A stretch of 64,000 nt of DNA from Escallonia rubra (GCA_033065855.1 JAVXUO010000715.1:124001-188000); one strand, 5' to 3'. Shown: positions 11,283 through 24,076, counted from the first letter of the stretch. Notes: generated by a model not told the origin, from the letters alone. Numbers and translations: made by a program.

Positions 11283-11561
11283 GTCAATTACTATCAAGGA
11301 TACATGCTTGGTGCCCTTTTTTCCCTGTAATGAGGACTCTTGGCTGCTTGGTAATGCAGCTATACATGATCAAACTCAACTATATCTCCTTGCACTTGTA
11401 TAGTAATTATAGGATTGCTTCATATTGATGGCAATCAGTTGCAGTAAGTTTCCTATTCCCTAAGCTACTCGATTTTCCAGGATTACAATTCTTGCTACAC
11501 CAATGACCAAGCTTGAAACTTGAAAGTGTGACAAAGTGACAAGTCAAGACTCTTGATCACA
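11283..11561 (+). repeat. 3' flank of malectin-like copy 1
   Basis: Homologous to 48,716-48,985 downstream of copy 3, including GGATACATGCTTGGTGCC and AAGCTACTCGATT. The match ends abruptly after GACTCTTGATCACA, at the Helitron junction. Confidence 0.85.
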
Positions 11562-11733
11562 CTAGTCGTTCACCACGTGCTTTGCACGTGGATGGTTTGC
11601 AAAGTAGATTGTGAACAACTAATATTACAGAAACTCATCTCAGAAAAATAAGAGGACTACGGGCTCCAAGTCTTCCCATATGCAGTTATATATCTTGAGC
11701 TTAAGGAGGCAGAATGTAACAAAAGCTTTAAGT
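11562..11733 (-). mobile_element. 3' end of a minus-strand Helitron
   Basis: Read on the minus strand, the hairpin CCACGTGC-AAA-GCACGTGG is followed by TGAACGA and CTAG, and the next base is T. Copy 3 has the unbroken site GATCACATTATCC at about 48,985, so the insertion is again A^T. The 5' end lies to the right, beyond or masked by the copia element that follows, and was not found. Only the 3' end is claimed. Confidence 0.75.
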
Positions 11734-12352
11734 TATTGGATCACACAGGGATAAACACATCCAAAGTTCAAATTCAAATATTAAATCTGTTTGAATTAGT
11801 TTAGAATTAAAAGCTAGCACATGTACATTATCTTCATCTTTAACTTAGTCAGCTAGTTTAAGTTTATAACATGTATATATATAGAAGAAGATTGAATTGA
11901 TTGATTGTAAGTCAAAAGAGATGAAGGAATTACGGTTTTAGAGAGAGAAGCTATGCCTTCTCTCTAGAACGCAAGAACACAGATGCAAACAGAAATCAGT
12001 ACGCGACGATCATCGCGTCAAAGAGGACCACCGAAGAATCTCTTCGCAAGTGAATTCGTGGGAAAAGATTGGCAAAACATGCATCAGAGAGTAATGTCTG
12101 TACTGCACAAGAATCTGCTCATACGGGAATGACAATTGCTTTAAGGTCATAGCCATTCAATGATGTAAGGGATCTGAGACCGGAAAATCATCCGGTAGCC
12201 TGCATGGAGGAACGGCTGGTAATGGAGACGAGTTCGGATTCCGATAAGGAGGAAGTAATGCAAGTAGTTGTGAAATTACGAGAAGAAATTGAAGAAATGC
12301 GGAAGGAAAATAGGCAATAAAAGAAGAAAAAACCATAATTACAGAAGGACAT

Positions 12353-13746
12353 GTGAATCGAGGAGAAGGAAACACCGCATTCAAGCGGTCGGAGACGATC
12401 TACGTTGAAAAAGACAAACAGGATCTGGAAGCCATTAATGCGCCATTGGAAGGAGGAGTCAAGGAGCAGTTATTACTGAAGAAGGCACGTGAAAATCAAT
12501 CCACTGAGTCAACTCGGAGCCACGTCACCACGCCAAATAAGTCTATTATAAATGAGGTGGATATTTCTGAATTTCCCCCCCTACCTTCGAAAAAACAGAG
12601 TTCTGCAACAAGAAAATTTGGGAGTAAAACACCAGGAAAACAGGAAATCTTATGCAACAACTCTAAGGCCAAATCGGGAGTTCAATTTGGCCAATAAACT
12701 AGATTTCATCCCATCACAAGAGGTGATGGGAAGGAAAGGAGTCGTGTATACTGATGAAGATGTGGACGAGGAAATGAAAGCATGGGAGAATGATGTGATT
12801 GTACATGTGATTGGTGCAAGACCACCATTCCATGTAATGAAAAATTTCCTAGAAAGAAGATGGAATAAATTTGGGATTTTGTCCCTAATTTTGTTGAAAC
12901 CTGGAGTTTTTGTGGCTAAATTTGACAACCTTAAAGCACAAGAACAGGTTATGGAAAATGGGCCTTGGTTCTTTGATAATAAACCTTTAATCATCAAGCC
13001 ATGGCACCCTAGTATGTTGATAGAAAAGGATGATCTAATGGTTGTACCTGTGTGGGTCAAATTACAACAATTACCATTACAATTTTGGTCAGTGAAGATG
13101 TTGAGTAAAATAGTAAGCTCAATTGGGAAACCCTTGTTCATGGACAGTATGACTGCCATAAAAGAAAGGCTGAGTTATGCTAGGGTCTGTGTTGAACTAA
13201 ATGTAGATAGACCTTTCCTAGACAAGATACCACTGAAAAGACCAGGAGATCAGATGGTGGAATTAGATGTGGAGTATGAATGGCTCCCAGTGAAGTGTAA
13301 ACAATGCAGCTTGTTTGGCCACAGGGAAGTCAATTGCCTGAAAAAAACAAGCTAAAATTTGGAAAATGAAAGAAAAGAATGGAAGCAAGATGGATAATAC
13401 AAGTGACCATAATAAGGATGTGACAAAGCACCAGAAGGAAGGAATTACAGTTGGCCATTCTGTGCATAAGACAGTAGCTATAACAACCTCTAACATGTAT
13501 GCATCTCTTTCTAGTGGGGATGGGATTATACTAGACTTAGTCTCACTGGCTAGTCAGGAGGTTGGGGTACAAGTTGAAACTGAAATTGCTATTGATGCAA
13601 GAAGGGATAGTATAAAAGATCATATGAAAGTGAAAGAAACTCATGGTTCAGATGGTGACATCAAACAACTGAGTAGTGTAACAACAAAACATGGGGCTGT
13701 GAACAGATCAAGTGCCAAAAATGGCAGTAAATCTAAGCATAAATGA
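12353..13746 (+). pseudogene. LINE 1 ORF1 (DUF4283 and CCHC protein)
   Basis: This is the nucleic-acid-binding protein of plant L1 elements. A first open block (12,353-12,697) ends in the EFPPLPSK motif usual upstream of DUF4283. The second block (12,552-13,355, used from about 12,650) carries DUF4283, with VIVHVIGARPPFHVM, LLKPGVFVAKF and ENGPWFFDNKPLIIKPW, then the knuckle CKQCSLFGHREVNC. A third block (13,366-13,746) is a polar tail. The first join needs a frame change near 12,650. The second break falls in an A run just after the knuckle, around 13,340. The ORF1 stop overlaps the ORF2 start in an ATGA (13,743-13,746), an arrangement that would suit termination-reinitiation. Confidence 0.88.
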
Positions 13747-16700
13747 CTTTAATAGCCAGCTGGAACATAAGGTGTTTTAATAAACCTGTGAAGCAAGCTG
13801 AGGTCAAGAAAGTCTTGAAGCTGCATAAAGCTGAAATAATTGGATTATTGGAGACTGGAGTGAGAGAAGAATTAATTCATTAAATAACAAAGAAATGGAG
13901 AAGGAATTGGAGTTTTGACTATTCCCTGAATAACAAAGGAGTATCAAGGCTATGGTTTGGATGGGATGAAAAGATCGTTCATGTTGAAACAACGACAAAA
14001 TCTTCTCAGCATATAACTGGGAAAGTTATACACAAAGGGCATGGAGGCATTTACTATGTAACCTTTGTATATACTAACAAGGGTTAATAGTGAAAATATA
14101 CCCTTACATATGGCACGTTTGCAAATTATATCTCAGACCTTTCAAATAGCTTTTTTATCCACCAAACTATGGCTAACGTTGCAAACGTTTACCTTCCGTC
14201 CATTTTTTTCAAAAAATCTAGGGCTGCAAACGTGCATATTGGTAAAATTGCATGGGCGTGTTTTGGAGGGAAAGATTGCGGGGCTGTAGCATAAGGGAGT
14301 CCAGACTCTGTTTTGGGTTAACAGTGTTTTTTGCAAAATTATACCTTAACATTTTTTAAGGTTGCATTTTTATACCCCGGCAAAAAGTGACCTAACCAAA
14401 ATACCCTCGCAGTTATTGGAAAAACTAACAGGGTGTGGGCACCAGAATTGTGCCATAGTTTGGTGGATAAGAAAGCTATTTTGAAAGGTCTGAGATATAA
14501 TTTGCAAATGTGCCATATGTGAAGGTATATTTTCGCTATTAACCCTACTAACAATACAGGAGATAAAAGAAGACTTTTATGGCAAAATCTGGAGAATGAT
14601 GCAGGTAGAATTGGAAGTGCACCTTGGATGGTGTCAGGTGATTTTATTGTTGTGAAGTACTCTCATGAGAAAGTAAGAAGAGTAGGCATAAATACAAGGG
14701 ATGTACTTGAATTCAATCAGTGCTTGAATACATGTCAATTGGAGGATATGAACACTAGAGGTATGTTTTATACTTGGTGTAACAAGAGGGAAAATGATAT
14801 GATCATGGGGAGGTTAGACAGAGCAATGCAAAATAGTGGATGGATGGAGGTTTATCCTAATACTCAGGTGGATGTGAATTTACCAGGCCTTTCTGACCAT
14901 GCCTTGCTCATTATACATGTAGACTTAAAGCAATGGCAAGGAAAAAGACCATTTAAATTCTTTAATTTTTTGATGCATCACAATAACTTCAAAGAGATGG
15001 TAAAGAAGACATGGGGGACAATGGTGAATGGGGATGCATGCCATAGATTGAATTCAAAACTGAAGATGCTTAAGCATGAACTAAGAAAGATGAATTCAGA
15101 GTGCTACAGCCCTATTTTAACTAGAACAGCAGCCAAGTTTAATGAACTTCAAGATGTGCAGAAGGCAATACTGCAAAATCAAGACCACACATTAATTTCT
15201 TTGGAAAAAGATATACAAGCACAATACTATGAGCTAGTTCAAGCAGAGGAGGCTTTTTACTTTCAGAAAGCAAGAATAAAGGAGATAAAACTTGGTGATG
15301 GGAATACTGCATATTTTCATAAGAAAATGCAGATTTATAGATTTCACAATAAAATCTTATATATCAAGAAAGAGAGTGAGGAGCGGATTATGAGGCCACA
15401 GGAAGTGCACAAGGTGGCTATTGAACATTTTCAAAACTTCCTTGGAAATTCAGTTCCTATTCAAGAGCACACCCAGGAGAGACTAATGGAGATCATCAAG
15501 AAAAAAGTATCAAGCCAGGATCAGACTATGCTATGTGCACCTGTTAGTGAAAAAGACATACATGAAGCCATTTTCTCCTTGAAAAATAATAAGGCACCAG
15601 GCCCTGATGGCTACACTTCAGAGTTTTATCAACAAAATTGGGAAGTGGTTCAACAAGATGTGGTGGCAGCTGTCAAGGAATTTTTTGGGTTATTAAAGGG
15701 GGTTCAACTCGTCAATAACACTGCTTTGACTTTGATCCCCAAAGTACATTGCCCAAATACCATGAAAGATTTCAGGCCCATTGCATGCTGAATGTGGTGT
15801 ATAAGTGCATTTCCAAGATTTTGTGTGCAAGGTTGAAGAAAGTGCTACCACAGCTCATAAGTTCAAGGCAATCAGCATTTGTGGCTTACAGGAATATAGC
15901 TGATAACATTTTGCTAATGCAGGAACTAGTCAAAAACTATCATAAAAAAGGAGGTAAACCAAGGTGTGTATTAAATATTGATCTTCAGAAGGCCTATGAT
16001 TCAGTGGGATGGGATTTCTTGCAGAAAATGATGGAAGTTATGCAGTTTCCAAACAAGTTTGTGGAATGGACCATGAAATGTGTCACTACAGCTAGATTTT
16101 CAATCAATTTGAATGGATGTATGGATGGTTACTTTGGAAGTAAAAAGGGACTAAGATAGGGTGACCCTATTTCACCCTACTTGTTCTTATTGGTAATGGA
16201 AGGATTTACAGGCATTATGGATTTCTATGCTAGCGAGGACACTTTCAAGTATCATCCAAAGTGCACAAGTTTGCAAATAAGTCATTTGTGTTTTGCTGAT
16301 GACTTATTCCTATTGGCTAAGGCTGACAAGGAATCTATGCTAACAATAAAAAGAGCTATGTATGAGTTTGAAGAATTATCAGGCTTAGCCCCAAATTTGA
16401 ACAAGAGCTCTATATACTTGGCTGGTCTTAAGGAAGGGCAGATTGCTGAATTAATGAGAATCATTGGTATCTCCCATGGCGAATTCCCTATGACATACTT
16501 GGGGGTGCCCCTCATATCAACAAAGTTTCAATACAAGGATTGTACATTTTTTATTGAGAGATTGACAAAGAAAATCACAAGATGGACATCCAAATACCTT
16601 TTCTATGCAGGAAGGGTGCAGTTAGCTATATCAGTATTACTAAGTATGCAAGTCTACTAGTGCAGCATTTTCATATTACCTAAGAAGATCATTAAGATAA

Positions 16701-17874
16701 TATAGAGTAAAATCAGAGCTTTTATTTGGCATGGGAAGTATGTGAGATGTATTGGGGCCAAAATCTCATGGAAGGAGGTTTGTTTACCTAAGAAATAATG
16801 GGGATTGGGCATCAAACGGCTAGAGGAATGGAATAGAGCAGCCATTTGTAAACACCTCTGGGATTTAGCTAACAAGAAAGATTCTCTATGGGTGAAATGG
16901 TGCCACAGCTACATTATAAAAGGGAGGCACATATGGACTTTTAAAGCACCAACTACACTATCTTGGACATGGTGCAAATTGTTAAAACTAAGAACAACAG
17001 TCCAGCAACTCTGTACATATAAGGTGGGAGATGGAAATGACATTTGGCTATGGCTGGACAAATGGTTGCCCTGTGGTGTTCTTATAAACAAATTTGGGAG
17101 GAGAATTGCCTATGACTCTGGACTTGGTGTTGACTCAAAAATTGCAGATATCATTGTGGATCAAACATGGTGCTTGCCTGCAAACAGATCCAATGCACTA
17201 AGGGAAGCAAACAATATCATGACTTCTATGCCAGCTCCCAGAAGTGGAAATAAAGATGTAGTGTCTTGGGATATCCATCCCAATGGACATTTCACCATCA
17301 AATCAGCATGGGAGTATCTGAGAACCAAGAATAACATTGTGAAATGATGGAAAATTATTTGGTTCCTAGGAAACATCCCTAGATGCCTTATGATAATGTG
17401 GCTGGTATGTAAGAATGGATTGAGAACAAAGGACAAATTGAAGATATGGAATATGATACAGGATGAAATGTATGAATTATGTGGTTCTCAGTAGTAAAAC
17501 GGGGAACATATCTTTATTCAGTGCTCATATGCTCAAGGAATTTGGAGTACAATCCTTCGGAAGCTGGAAGCAAGGGTACCCTTGAATAACTGGGACCATT
17601 TCATGGAGTATGCAGCCCAACATATGAGAAGGAAAAGTTTTAAAGCAAGGATGTGTAAGCTTTCCATAACTGCAATTATTTATGGAATTTGGCAGGAGAG
17701 GAATGCAAGAGTTTTTTAGAAGCTGCAAGCAAGCCAAGAAGGCTGCAGTCAGGTGGTTCAACAATGGTCAAATGGAGAGTATGTAGCTGGACAAATGTAT
17801 CACCTACTATAGGGAACAGGAAAATTTGTGCAGATTGGGGGCTACCTCAAAGAATTTTCGTGAATAACTCTTAG
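13743..17874 (+). pseudogene. LINE 1 ORF2 (endonuclease and reverse transcriptase)
   Basis: ORF2 starts MTLIASWNIRCFNKPVK, the N-terminus of the apurinic-type endonuclease, and continues to RLDRAM and LPGLSDHALL (about 14,810-14,910). The reverse transcriptase region has NNKAPGPDG (about 15,590), LNIDLQKAYDSVGW (about 15,975) and the catalytic FADD at 16,291-16,302. A zf-RVT-like C-terminal part follows (about 16,900-17,700). About seven in-frame stops or shifts interrupt it, including near 13,880, 15,790, 16,158 and 17,345. A Mutator-type MITE sits in the endonuclease region. The endonuclease motif normally written GDFN reads GDFI at about 14,640. Normally this protein nicks the target and primes reverse transcription from it. 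Confidence 0.9.
14081..14545. mobile_element. Mutator-type MITE, 465 bp
   Basis: Terminal inverted repeats of about 92 bp begin GGGTTAATAGTGAAAATATA and are about 93% identical between arms. A perfect 9-bp target duplication TACTAACAA (14,072-14,080 and 14,546-14,554) marks it as Mutator-like. No protein is encoded. It interrupts the LINE 1 endonuclease, so it is the youngest layer of this nest. Confidence 0.93.
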
Positions 17875-18062
17875 ATTAGTATGTAATGAATATTGATTCA
17901 ACTTGATTTTAGTTCCAGTATGAGTGAGGTAACAAGTAGAAGGATGATTCAGTATTGTATATAGACTTATGAGAGCATGATTTGTTTTTGTACAGTGATG
18001 ATGCAATTCTGCTGATTGAATAAATACAAGGACTTTGACAAAAAAAATGTATATATATAGAA

Positions 18063-18135
18063 AAATGACATGACGTACATCCGAGAGAAGTGAAACGAAA
18101 ACCATTTCTTTACATTCTTATTTTGTCCTCTAATA
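18063..18135 (+). repeat. Distal part of the 5' LTR of copia fossil 1
   Basis: Continues the LTR after the LINE insertion and matches the end of the 3' LTR at 23,626-23,698. The primer-binding-site-like TGGTTTCAAGAG follows at 18,136. Confidence 0.9.
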
Positions 18136-21100
18136 TGGTTTCAAGAGTCTATTAGCCTAAAGGTTTTTTTTCTCCCTCCCATCCCTTCCTCTATTAAGTT
18201 GGATTTTGTCTTCACTTATTGAACCGATATTGGCTCAAGTACTTAGTTTCCACACCTCCTCTGAAGTCTGGCTATCTCTCGATCGCATGTTTGTGTCTTA
18301 ATCCAAAGCAAAGGTTTTCAATCTCCATTTTTATCTCTACCAATTGAATAAAGGTGACATGTCTATGCAAGATTATTTTCAAAAAGGCAAACGCATTCGT
18401 GATATGTTGGCTGCCATTGGTCAGCTCCTCTCTGATAATGATCTTATAAATTCTCTCCTAGTCAGTCTTGGCTCCGACTATCAATCATTTGTGACGTTGA
18501 TCACCACACGATAAAAAAATATTGATCTGGACTTTCTTTACTCTATGCTTCTGACTCATGAATCTCATCTGGATCACCAACAACTTCGTGAAAGTCTCAT
18601 TCGGCAGGCTCATGCTGTCACACATCCATCCAACCCGAGACCTCATCATATGTCGTCCTCTTCCTTGTATTCTCGTGGCGGTCACTCCCAGCGTAACAAA
18701 AATCAATGGCGTGAGTGGCGTGAAGCCCCTTCATCCAAACCACCTTTATTCCCCCTACCGACCAACCCTTATCACCCTCCTCGAAAATATACCTCTAACA
18801 TTGTGTGCCACCACTATAACCAGCCAGGTCATATTCAGCCCCAATGCCCTCATCGTGCCCATCATCCTTCTTCCCAACCACGGATAGCTACATATGTCGC
18901 TGACACCCAGTTCTCCTCCCATTCTGATCCTGCTTGGTACCCCGACTTAGGTACCACTCATCACATCACCCATGACATCAACAGCTTGTCTCAGCACACT
19001 AATTATCATGGCCCTGATCAAGTACACATGGGTGATGGAACACGTTTGAAAATTCATCATGTCGGCACTTCCATGCTAAATTCATCATCTAATAATTTTA
19101 AATTGAGTAACATGCTTCATGTTCCGTCCATCTCTAAAAATCTTTTGTATATTTGTCAATTCACTACTAACAGTAATGTTTTCTTTGAATTTCATCCCCA
19201 TGTTTTGCTTGTCAAGGATCGCACCTTAGGGACAGTCCTTCTTCAAGGCCGACTTAAAAATGGTCTTTATCAACTTGCACCATCTCCTTCCTCACACCAG
19301 TTGTCCTTGCATCACTGTTCATCTCCTATAGCTTTAGTTGGCGTCCGCCGCTTCAGCTCTGGCACAATCGGATGGGTCACCCGTCTGTCAATGTTATCTC
19401 TCAAGTATTGACTATGTTTTCAATTCCAATTGAAAAGAATAAACATAGTTTGAGTTGTGAAGCTTGCCACTTTGGCAAAAGTCACCGTCTTCCATTTCAG
19501 TCTACTCATGCAATGTCATCTTCGCCTTTAGAAATAATATACAGTGATCTCTGGGGCCCCGTCTCCTATTGGTTGTCTCTCATCAAGGTTTCCGCTACTA
19601 TGTACATTTTATTGATAATTTTAGCCGTTATGTTTGGCTCTTCCCTCTTAAGCTCAAATCAAATGTCATGCATGTTTTCACTCAACTTAAAAATTAGTGG
19701 AGAATTTAACTGGTCACAAACTTCATACCCTTTAAACTGATTGGGTGGTGAATATCGTCCTATTCAAACTTTTTGCAAACACAACAGCATTTTTCACTGC
19801 CTCTAGTGCCCACACACTCATGAGCAAAATGGTGCGGCCAAACACAAACATCAACACATTGTTGAAACTGGCCTTTCACTTCTTGCTCATGCCCATCTCC
19901 CTCAATGATTTTGGGATGGCGCGTTTAGCACGGCCGTGTTTCTTATCAATCGACTGCCCCCTCTGCTGCTTAACAATTTGTGCCCTTTAGAAAAATTATT
20001 TCGTGCCCCTCCAAACTTTCATCGTCTCAAAGTGTTTGGGTGCCTATGCTACCCGCATCTTCAGCCCTATAATTCTCATAAATTAGAATATCGATCGAAA
20101 GCCTGCTTATTTCTCGGCTACAGTCCCATTCACAAAGGTTACAAATACATGGATATTGTTACTAGACACATCTATATTACACCCCATGTCTCATTTTTCA
20201 AAAATAATTTTTTGGGTTTTTCTTCTATAATTGGGTCCGACTCATCACCTTCCACCACATTTCCTCTCTCCTACCCTACAGTTGCTAGTCCAAGCTCAAA
20301 TTCACAAAATTCGGTACAAAATTTAAATTCACAACATACTGTGGGTCCCTCCCACTACCTCATCATTTCTTCCATTTTGTGGGCCCCACCCCTATTTTTA
20401 ACTCACAGCATAACAACAAACCTCCCCACTAACCTTCCTTCTTTCCCTCCCAAACTGCCATGTGGTGCCTCCAATCCATTCCTCACGCCCAATGTCCCCT
20501 TCCCCATATTCCCCCACATTTTCAAACTCCCAAAAATCAAGACATTCCCTCCAAAATTCCCACCAAATCCCTCAAATTTCTCACCCTCACTCTACCTCTG
20601 CCATCCCCACTCCCTCATCCTTTCACCAACCTCCTTTAATTTTTCCTTTGTCACATGTCCCTTTATCCCTACTTTCACGCCAACCGCCAACATCATCTCA
20701 TCCTATTATCTCATCATTTGAAAATAAAACTCCCCAATATTCTCACATAACACCTTTTTCACACCAAGTGGACACTAATTCTCATCCCCTTGCTTTTGAC
20801 TCTCAAAATCAAACATCATCTCATCCCCTTACCCCTTCATTTGAAAATCAAATTCCACAGTATTCTCACCAACTTCATCTCACACCTTTTTCACGGCAAC
20901 TGGACATTATTTCTCAACCCCTTGTATCTGACTCTCAAATTCAAAAATTATCATCACTCTCCCTTCAACCACCTTCCCCAATTCCCTCCTCTCTTCCCTT
21001 AGACATAGGCCAAGTGTCACCTACACTTAATCCCCTTCCAAACTCTATTCCTTCACCCCACATGCCCACTCCCATGCCTCTTTCAGAAACTGTTCCTTTC

Positions 21101-22320
21101 TCAACTTTTGTCAATCAGCTCTCCTTTCCACCAACTTCATCAATAACTATCCCCCACCCTCCTATGAACCCTATGATCGCCAGGTCCAAAGTTGGCATAC
21201 ACAAACCCAAAATTTACACAGTCTCTAAATATCCTTTTTCTGCCTTCCTCTCAGAACTTGAACCCATTTTCTACTCTCAAGCATCCAAACAGCCTCATTG
21301 GCGTACTGCTATAGAAGACGAGTATAATGCTCTCATGCGCAATAGCACCTGGAAGCTGGTTCTTTCTCCCTCTCACACCAACATAATTGGGTGTAAATGG
21401 ATTTTTTGCATTAAACGGAATACTGACAGCTCTATTGAATGCTACAAGGCTTGTCTGGTTGCCAAAGGTTACAAGCAACAAGCAAGCATTGACTACGATG
21501 AGACCTTCAGCCCTATTATTAAACCCACTACTATTCAGCTAGTTCTCTCCCTCGCTGTCTCTAAAGGATGCCCCCTGTGACAATTGATGTCAATAATTCC
21601 TTCATGAATGGTTACTTGACTGAAGACGTCTTCATGCTTCAACCCCCTAGTTTCCAACATCCATAATTTCCATCCCATGTATGCAAGTTACAAAAGGCAC
21701 TTTATGGCCTTAAGCAAGCTCCATGAGCTTGGTATACCCGCCTATCTCATGTTATTTCAGTTAGGCTTCAGTGCTTGTCAATCAGACATTTCTCTCTTTT
21801 TATTTTGAGGCAAGAACATTTTTCTATGTATCTTAATATATGTGTATGACATCATCCTAACGAGCAACTTGGATGCTGTAATCAATAAGCTTGTCGGTGA
21901 CTTGAATTGTGCATTTTTTGTTAAGGACTTAGGGTCTCTTACATTTTTTCTGGGCATTGAAGTTATTCACTCTCGCACTGGACTTCTTCTGTTACAAAGA
22001 AAATATATCACTGATCGATTTACTTCAGCACATCTCTTAGAGGCCAAACTAGTCCACACACCCATGGCTACTATTACGCAACTTTCTCGCCATCAAGGGG
22101 ATCTCATTTCCTCTCCTTCTGAATATCGGAGTATTGTTGGTGCCCTTCAGTACCTCTCACTCACATGCCCTGGCATTTCCTTCTCGTTGAACAAGGTTGC
22201 TCAATTCATGCATGCCCCAACTTCTGAACATTGGACAACCGTAAAAAGGATTTTGCGTTATCTTAAGGACGCAATAAACTATGGTCTATTTTTTAGCAAG
22301 TTCTCCAACTTAACTCTGCG

Positions 22321-22982
22321 ACCGAATTCTTCAGAGATAACTTAATTGAAAATTCCTTCGAGCGATTTTATTCATTCATTTGAATGAATCTCTGTGTTAT
22401 CCCTGTATCTACTTTTTAGCGGTGATATTCCTTCAAGTACAAAAGGGACTCTTAGAGAGTTTATTATGAACTTTTCTAATCTCTAAAAAATCTCTCTTAC
22501 TCAGATCTCAAAAGACTCTCAAATTATTCATACATCTCTATAGACTATTCCTTGAGTGAGTTCCTTATTTGAGATCTTGAATACAAAGCTTCTTGGTTAA
22601 GTTCTTTAAGGTTTCAGATCTTCCCGCCTAAGAAAGCTTAGCTCATTTGTTTTCATTGTAATATCTAGTCATTGAGGAATGTGGTTTATATTTCAATTGT
22701 ATTCTTCATTTCGCTTCTAATCATTTGAAACCTTGAAGAGGTTTAAGATCTGTGATGTGGTTTGAGCTATCACCCGAAGCTAGCTGATTAGTGAAAGGCT
22801 CGAGTAAGTCTCTTTTGTGTAGAATGCTCGAGGACTAGACGTAGGCAGGTGGGGCCGAACCAGTATAATACCTTATGTCAATCTGTGATTGATGTTATCT
22901 TGTTAGCTAAATTTTTTAAATTTCTGATTAGAGCTATAAACACTTATTCACCCCCCCCCAACCCCCTCTAGCATGTTTAGGG
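22321..22982. mobile_element. 650-bp insert within copia fossil 1
   Basis: The copia coding similarity stops near 22,320 and resumes at 22,983. The insert ends in a C-rich tract (TTCACCCCCCCCCAACCCCC). It contains GGACTAGACGTAGGCAGGTG and GCCGAACCAGTATAA, motifs often seen near the 3' end of plant copia LTRs. It may be an LTR remnant of another element, but clean ends and a convincing target duplication were not found. Confidence 0.5.
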
Positions 22983-23474
22983 ACCTACAATCTCTCTCTG
23001 CATTCTCTGATGCCAACTGGGCTGGCTGCCCTGATGATTGCCACTCCACGACTGGATATTATGTCTTCATTGGCCCCAATTTAATCTCTTGGAGCTCTTG
23101 CAAACACCCAACAGTTTCTTGTTTGAGCACCAAAACTGATGACGAAGCCCTCGCCACAGTCACGTCTGAGATTGAATGATTACAGTCCCTGTTATGCAAA
23201 CTTGGTTCCTGATCCCCTCAATCACCTTCCCTCTGGTGTGACAAAATTGGATCCATCTATCTCACTGTAAATCCAATCTTCCATGCTCACACAAAACATA
23301 TAAAGATCCACTACCATTTTGTTCGTGAACAGGTCGCCAACCGTGCTCTCGATGTTCGGTTCATCTATAGTGTGGATCAACCTGCTGATATTTTCACTAA
23401 GCCCCTGTCAATGTCGATGTTTTATCTCCTACGCTCCAAGCTCACCGTCCTTGGTACGGTGAGCTTGCGGGGGC

Positions 23475-23698
23475 TATTGGATCATACAAGGATAAACACA
23501 TCCAAAGTTCAAATTCAAATATTAAATCTGTTTGAATTAGTTTAGATTTAAAAGCTAGCACATGTACATTACCTTCATCTTTAAGTTAGTCAGCTACTTT
23601 AAGTTTATAACATGTCTATATAGAACAATCACATGATGTACATCCGAGAAAAGTGAAATGAAAACCATTTCTTTACATTCCTATTTTGTCCTCTAATA
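23475..23698 (+). repeat. 3' LTR of copia fossil 1
   Basis: 224 bp, TATTGGATCA to CTCTAATA, preceded by GCGGGGGC. It is about 94% identical to the split 5' LTR. Confidence 0.9.
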
Positions 23699-24071
23699 TA
23701 AAAGAATAAAATTATGTTTCTTTCACTCATCATCTCAAGAAATAATTAAAATTCTTCATCTTTTCTAAAAGCGACTAACTAATGTCGGAACAACAGCCAA
23801 CTCAACAGCATATACAGGAGTACCAAACACATAAATGTACAACACTAGATATTGCAACTTGCAGATAATAGGACATGACTGTAGAATATCTTCTTCAAGT
23901 AATTTACTCAAACACTATAAAAAATAAAAACTAACTTGGAATTCAACATGTCAAGCACCCATATTGACTACACACTTCGCCTTAGGAAATATAGAATTGC
24001 AAGAGTTCTCACTTTCACGCTGAACATGGCAGCCACAAAGGGTGTCCAAAAAAATTCCACCATTCTATCTC
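23699..24071. other. Unassigned sequence between two copia fossils
   Basis: AT-rich with no gene or motif recognised. Confidence 0.4.
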
Positions 24072-24076
24072 TATAG

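Larger units (their letters stand above)
11887..18046 (+). mobile_element. L1-type LINE 1, near full length
   Basis: The element is flanked by a perfect 16-bp target duplication ATGTATATATATAGAA (11,871-11,886 and 18,047-18,062) and ends in a short A tail. It has a 5' leader of about 450 bp, an ORF1 with DUF4283 and a CCHC knuckle, and an ORF2 with endonuclease, reverse transcriptase and zf-RVT-like regions. Both ORFs carry disabling changes, so it is inactive. It landed inside the 5' LTR of copia fossil 1 and so is younger than that element. Confidence 0.93.
11734..23698 (+). mobile_element. Ty1-copia LTR retrotransposon fossil 1
   Basis: LTRs of about 225 bp run from TATTGGATCA to CCTCTAATA. 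The 5' LTR is at 11,734-11,886 plus 18,063-18,135 and the 3' LTR at 23,475-23,698. A primer-binding-site-like TGGTTTCAAGAG follows the 5' LTR, and a G-rich tract precedes the 3' LTR. Parts in order: gag with a CCHC knuckle (about 18,350-18,880), protease (about 18,930), integrase (about 19,370-20,200), a proline- and serine-rich linker, reverse transcriptase (about 21,280-22,330), and RNase H with a QPADIFTKPLS end (to about 23,410). The element is broken, with on the order of ten disruptions. The LTRs differ by about 6% by eye, which is a few million years at usual plant rates. It is interrupted by a LINE and by a 650-bp insert. No clear target duplication was seen. Confidence 0.9.

Noticed and set aside
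12650-13159. 169-codon minus-strand frame
   Set aside because: Shadow of the LINE 1 ORF1 DUF4283 region on the other strand.
22321-22982. Solo LTR
   Set aside because: No TG...CA ends and no convincing 5-bp duplication were seen, so it is listed only as an unclassified insert.
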